Assembly: GCA_034926865.1 (NCBI GenBank)
Contig: JAYFQP010000014.1
Coordinates: forward strand, 1-64,000
Source: RGIG1902 sp034926865
GTDB lineage: Bacteria; Bacillota; Clostridia; Oscillospirales; Butyricicoccaceae
DNA length: 64,000 nt
Direction: 5' to 3'
This document shows, piece by piece, positions 61,652 through 64,000 of the stretch (positions are counted from its first letter, which is position 1; the number at the start of each line of letters is the position of its first letter). The notes under the pieces are model-generated. The model saw only the letters and a program-made list of their open reading frames with translations, made no database searches and was not told where the DNA came from. The translations under genes were made by a program, and so were the position numbers.

Positions 61652-61950
61652 GCCGTCAGCTCCTTATTGAGCTTGTATACCTCCGATTCGATAAGAGCAT
61701 CAAGCGCCTCGTCATCAACAGTTATTCCCCTTGAAGCCAAGAACTCAATAACATACTGCTTCTTCTCCGTTCCCCTGCCGGCTCCGGCATAGATCTGTTC
61801 TGCTGCGTCTACGGCTATTGTGACCCACTCCATGATCTTCTGAAGCTGCTCGGCCGAAGTCTTGGCCTTGATCCATGGGATAACAAAGGTTGTTATTATA
61901 GCCGACAGCATCGTAACCACTGCGGCAACAAAGGTCGTATAGTCTTTCAT
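61648..61950 (-). CDS. Phage holin, LLH type
   Basis: A 100-aa protein with an N-terminal membrane helix (about 7-27) and a charged helical rest, with YAGAGRGTEKKQYVIEFLASRGI, matching the LLH phage holin family. Holins open the membrane so the endolysin reaches the wall. Four-base overlaps with both neighbours. Confidence 0.7.
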   Translation of the reverse strand: MKDYTTFVAAVVTMLSAIITTFVIPWIKAKTSAEQLQKIMEWVTIAVDAAEQIYAGAGRGTEKKQYVIEFLASRGITVDDEALDALIESEVYKLNKELTA

Positions 61951-62168
61951 AATTCATCCTCACTTTCTCCGGGCTTCTGCCCGGACACTACCTTGCTTAT
62001 TTTTATTCCCGCCAACATTAGCGCCTCTACGCCTCCAGCCCCCAGGGTATACTGAATCAGCGTATCAGGCACAGCACCCTTCACCCAAAAAGTAATTACC
62101 ATTGTAATGATAAAGGCCAGCATGAACAGCCCCATCACAAGCAGGATGATGTTTGATGTCTTTTTCAA
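61947..62168 (-). CDS. Small phage membrane protein
   Basis: A 73-aa protein with two hydrophobic segments (about 7-31 and 40-60) and a charged tail ending ESEDEL. In the lysis cassette by four-base overlaps on both sides. Possibly an antiholin or accessory holin; I recognise no family. Confidence 0.5.
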   Translation of the reverse strand: MKKTSNIILLVMGLFMLAFIITMVITFWVKGAVPDTLIQYTLGAGGVEALMLAGIKISKVVSGQKPGESEDEL

Positions 62169-62455
62169 TGCTCCTCACGTCCCTCAATACGGTCTATGCG
62201 GTGGTGCGCCTGCTTTGTGGAGGATTCACAGGCGGTAAGGCGGGTAATTATCTCGACATGGCGCTCGTCCTGCTTGTCCTGCTTCCTCTTGATATCGTCT
62301 ACGCCGGATTTTATGTATCCTATCTCGGTCAGCATCGTTCCGGCCTGCTTGCCCTCGGCGGCATCATCCTTGCTTTTACTTCGAGTAAGCCCCGCATAGG
62401 CAATCCCGGCCCCCAGCACAGTACACACGACACCTACAACTATGTTCCACTCCAT
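62165..62455 (-). CDS. Phage protein with membrane helix and coiled coil (XhlA-like layout)
   Basis: A 96-aa protein: N-terminal membrane helix (about 4-24), a polar stretch, then a heptad-like helix (VDDIKRKQDKQDERHVEIITRL). The layout resembles XhlA-type holin-associated proteins. First gene of the four-gene cassette, with AGAGGGAG upstream. Confidence 0.55.
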   Translation of the reverse strand: MEWNIVVGVVCTVLGAGIAYAGLTRSKSKDDAAEGKQAGTMLTEIGYIKSGVDDIKRKQDKQDERHVEIITRLTACESSTKQAHHRIDRIEGREEH

Positions 62456-62498
62456 TTACATCGCTCCCTCTTTAATCCGTACAGCCGTATCAATTATC

Positions 62499-62528
62499 TT
62501 GTCAAACGCCTGATTATAGGTATATAAT
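62499..62528 (+). promoter_or_regulatory. Promoter of the 62620 gene
   Basis: TTGTCA (62499-62504) and a perfect TATAAT (62523-62528), spacer 18. Confidence 0.5.
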
Positions 62529-62548
62529 TTTAATTAACGGCCATGCTT

Positions 62549-62570
62549 ATCTGTTATTAGAATAGCAGAT
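62549..62570 (+). promoter_or_regulatory. Palindrome after the promoter, possible operator
   Basis: ATCTGTTATT (62549-62558) and AATAGCAGAT (62561-62570) form a 10-bp inverted repeat with one G-T pair, 20 bases after the -10 element. It may be a repressor site or a 5'-UTR hairpin. Confidence 0.35.
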
Positions 62571-62619
62571 AACAAGCGGAGTTTCGCCCAATATAGAAAT
62601 ATTTTTGGAGGTGTTCTTC

Positions 62620-63066
62620 ATGGGGAAGCAGAAACTGATAGCTTTAATTTCAGTAATTGCTTTGGCTTTGCTTGCGGTTTCCTTCCCGTATATCAAATAT
62701 GCGGTTACAGGTGGATCGTCGGTTCTACTTGAAGTTCCAGAGAATTTCTATTTCAATTACGATGGCAGCACATCGCAAGGAACGCTGCTCTTTATTGAAC
62801 TCGAAAGTGGTAAGAAAACGTATCACATTGAAACGCCAAGCGAATACTTGAATGGAGACGGATACGCATACATAACTGGATGGATTAATAATTCTCCTTT
62901 TGCGCCAGTGGTAAATGTTAATGGTGAAAGATGTAAGGCCAGTATAGATCGATCAGATAATATCTATCATTTTTACATACGGAACATTGTTCCAGAGGAA
63001 AAATACAGAATTTACATTCGCTGTGGCGATAAAAATGATTACATAAATGTCTATTTTGATGAATAG
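62620..63066 (+). CDS. Small anchored or secreted protein of the phage region
   Basis: A 148-aa protein: N-terminal hydrophobic helix (about 5-22) after KQK, then a beta-rich polar domain of about 120 residues with three Tyr-rich strands and a single Cys pair. No family recognised. ATG 62620 follows GGAGGT. It is transcribed opposite to the lysis genes, with its own promoter and terminator, as expected for an independently expressed cargo (moron) gene. Confidence 0.65.
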   Translation: MGKQKLIALISVIALALLAVSFPYIKYAVTGGSSVLLEVPENFYFNYDGSTSQGTLLFIELESGKKTYHIETPSEYLNGDGYAYITGWINNSPFAPVVNVNGERCKASIDRSDNIYHFYIRNIVPEEKYRIYIRCGDKNDYINVYFDE

Positions 63067-63069
63067 AAA

Positions 63070-63098
63070 ACCGGCAGGCGTTAAGCCTGCCGGTCTCT
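63070..63098. terminator. Terminator between the cargo gene and the phage ORF
   Basis: ACCGGCAGGC (63070-63079) pairs perfectly with GCCTGCCGGT (63085-63094), followed by CTCTTTT. Confidence 0.8.
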
Positions 63099-63099
63099 T

Positions 63100-64000
63100 T
63101 TACGGTGCGTATTTCTTCCAAGGGTTTTTCTTATCGTTGTCGTACTTGGTATGGAACAGAAGGTATGCCTCCTCGTAGTCCAGCCCATTATTGAGCATTT
63201 CTTCGATGATGGAGATTACTTCCTCCTGCTTTGGAGATCCGTCCGTGTTCGTCTCAATCTTCGCCTGGTACTCGATCACGTCGTCAGTGGAAATCCCGGC
63301 GTACTTTTCGGCATACTTCGTTTTAGGGGCGCCGATTCGCGCCAGCACGTGGTTGGTCGCCTCCTCTTTCGCGGCCTCCTTCGCTGCTTTCAGTACAGCT
63401 GCCTTTTCCTTTGCGCTCATGCCGGTGGCAAGATTTTGTTCTGCGTAGTCCCAGTAAAGAGCCAGATATTTGGTCTGATAGGTCACATACTGCTCGTCGG
63501 TCAATGTATGCCTTGCGCTGTTGCCATCGTTAACGTAGGGATTCATAACCGACGGCATATAGGAGGTTTCGCCTATGGCCTTAATGACGGCATAGACAGC
63601 ATCCTGGGCGCGGGTGGTTGTTCCTTTATCGCTTGCCTCACGATACTCGGAGATCATATCCAACACTACCTGACGGGTGTGCCGGCGGGCCTCTGTGTCG
63701 GGCTTGTTTTTGTTCAGTGCATTGAAATTGGAATAAAAATCGGTCATGCTGCTGTCACACTTTGCCGTGATCGCCTTGTCCATGTTTTCTTGATTGCTCT
63801 TTTTCGCCATAGCAGACCGGCTTGCCTGATCATACAACCAGTTAACAAGATCCTGCGAATAGAGGTTGTCTTTCACATAGGAGGATTTTACACCCAGGCT
63901 GTAATCCGGGTCTTGCCCGATGGGGAACAACGCTTTTGGAAATTTCCATAGATAGCCCAGCACTTGATTCCCAACATAGTCGGTCATGACGGGGCTGAGA
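63100..64000 (-). CDS. C-terminal part of a phage-type protein, cut by the window edge
   Basis: At least 299 aa and open at the right edge (no stop between 63987 and 64000), so the 5' end is outside. The product is polar and helical with many Lys, Glu and Ala residues (AKEKAAVLKAAKEAAKEEA) and ends NPWKKYAP. It has no membrane segment. It looks like the C-terminal end of a large virion-associated or polyvalent protein, but I recognise no named family. An antisense frame of similar length is a shadow. Confidence 0.6.
   Translation of the reverse strand, partial: LSPVMTDYVGNQVLGYLWKFPKALFPIGQDPDYSLGVKSSYVKDNLYSQDLVNWLYDQASRSAMAKKSNQENMDKAITAKCDSSMTDFYSNFNALNKNKPDTEARRHTRQVVLDMISEYREASDKGTTTRAQDAVYAVIKAIGETSYMPSVMNPYVNDGNSARHTLTDEQYVTYQTKYLALYWDYAEQNLATGMSAKEKAAVLKAAKEAAKEEATNHVLARIGAPKTKYAEKYAGISTDDVIEYQAKIETNTDGSPKQEEVISIIEEMLNNGLDYEEAYLLFHTKYDNDKKNPWKKYAP

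Noticed and set aside
63151..63951. A 266-codon plus-strand ORF opposite the phage protein
   Set aside because: It is a shadow: the minus frame has normal composition for a soluble helical protein, while this frame is Cys/His/Arg-rich with no ribosome-binding site.
1..64000. CRISPR arrays, rRNA genes, insertion sequences
   Set aside because: I saw no regularly spaced repeats, no rRNA sequence and no transposase frame in the window.

Overview
The window looks like a chromosomal segment of a spore-forming, low-GC, Gram-positive Clostridia member. The evidence is PolC-type DNA polymerase III, Spo0A next to SpoIVB, SpoIVA with a SipL-type partner and SpoVM, RemA, the PrkC/Stp pair, and complete Gram-positive operon orders. 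The fit seems best with the broad Eubacteriales/Christensenellales range, but no marker here fixes a genus. Most genes lie on the minus strand.

Layout. (1) 1-6000, plus strand, AT-rich and accessory in character: an Lsa-like ABC-F ribosome-protection gene behind a long leader with short peptides, a tRNA-Leu(CAA), a decayed VanZ-family gene, a Nudix hydrolase, two GNAT acetyltransferases and a CorA-type transporter. (2) 6005-10998, minus strand: a spore cluster with an M50/M23 pair resembling SpoIVFB/SpoIVFA, SpoIVA, SipL, a 21-codon spoVM and a 44-aa membrane microprotein. (3) 11114-23821, minus: a long housekeeping operon in near-Bacillus order (yicC-remA-gmk-rpoZ-priA-def-fmt-Zn peptidase-rsmB-rlmN-stp-prkC-rsgA), which in Bacillus also leads to spoVM. 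(4) 23908-31421, minus: RseC-like protein, FAD protein, CdaA/CdaR, a class V aminotransferase with DUF3343, IspD/IspF and a CarD-family regulator. (5) 31683-36273: spo0A and spoIVB, then fba (minus) and PPi-dependent phosphofructokinase (plus) from divergent promoters. (6) 36388-46918, minus: the pyrH-frr-uppS-cdsA-dxr-rseP-ispG-polC operon. (7) 46994-58576: uvrBA behind a probable LexA box, radC, a pyridoxal-kinase-family gene, then on plus a DUF1445 protein, a GHL10-amidase fusion and a tyrosine phosphatase, and a ComB-family gene on minus. (8) 58777-64000: a polysaccharide deacetylase gene (PdaB-like) cut off in its catalytic domain, immediately followed by phage-type DNA: a DUF4062 gene, a probable small RNA, an endolysin/holin lysis cassette, a small secreted or anchored protein, and a phage-like ORF that runs off the right edge.

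How it fits together. SpoVM, SipL and SpoIVA form the platform on which the spore coat is built, and here all three are neighbours, next to a SpoIVFA/FB-like pair; SpoIVB, the signalling protease for that pair in Bacillus, sits beside spo0A elsewhere in the window. Four MEP isoprenoid genes (ispD, ispF, dxr, ispG) share the window with uppS, which uses their product for wall lipid carrier synthesis.

Most unusual points: Spo0A has a conserved DNA-binding domain but its receiver lacks the phospho-acceptor Asp, one acidic-pocket Asp and the conserved Lys; the SpoIVFB-like gene has no ATG/GTG/TTG start; and the deacetylase gene appears split by a prophage-like element, reminiscent of skin-type intervening elements in sporulation genes. 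All functional assignments are from reading motifs by eye; no database search was possible.
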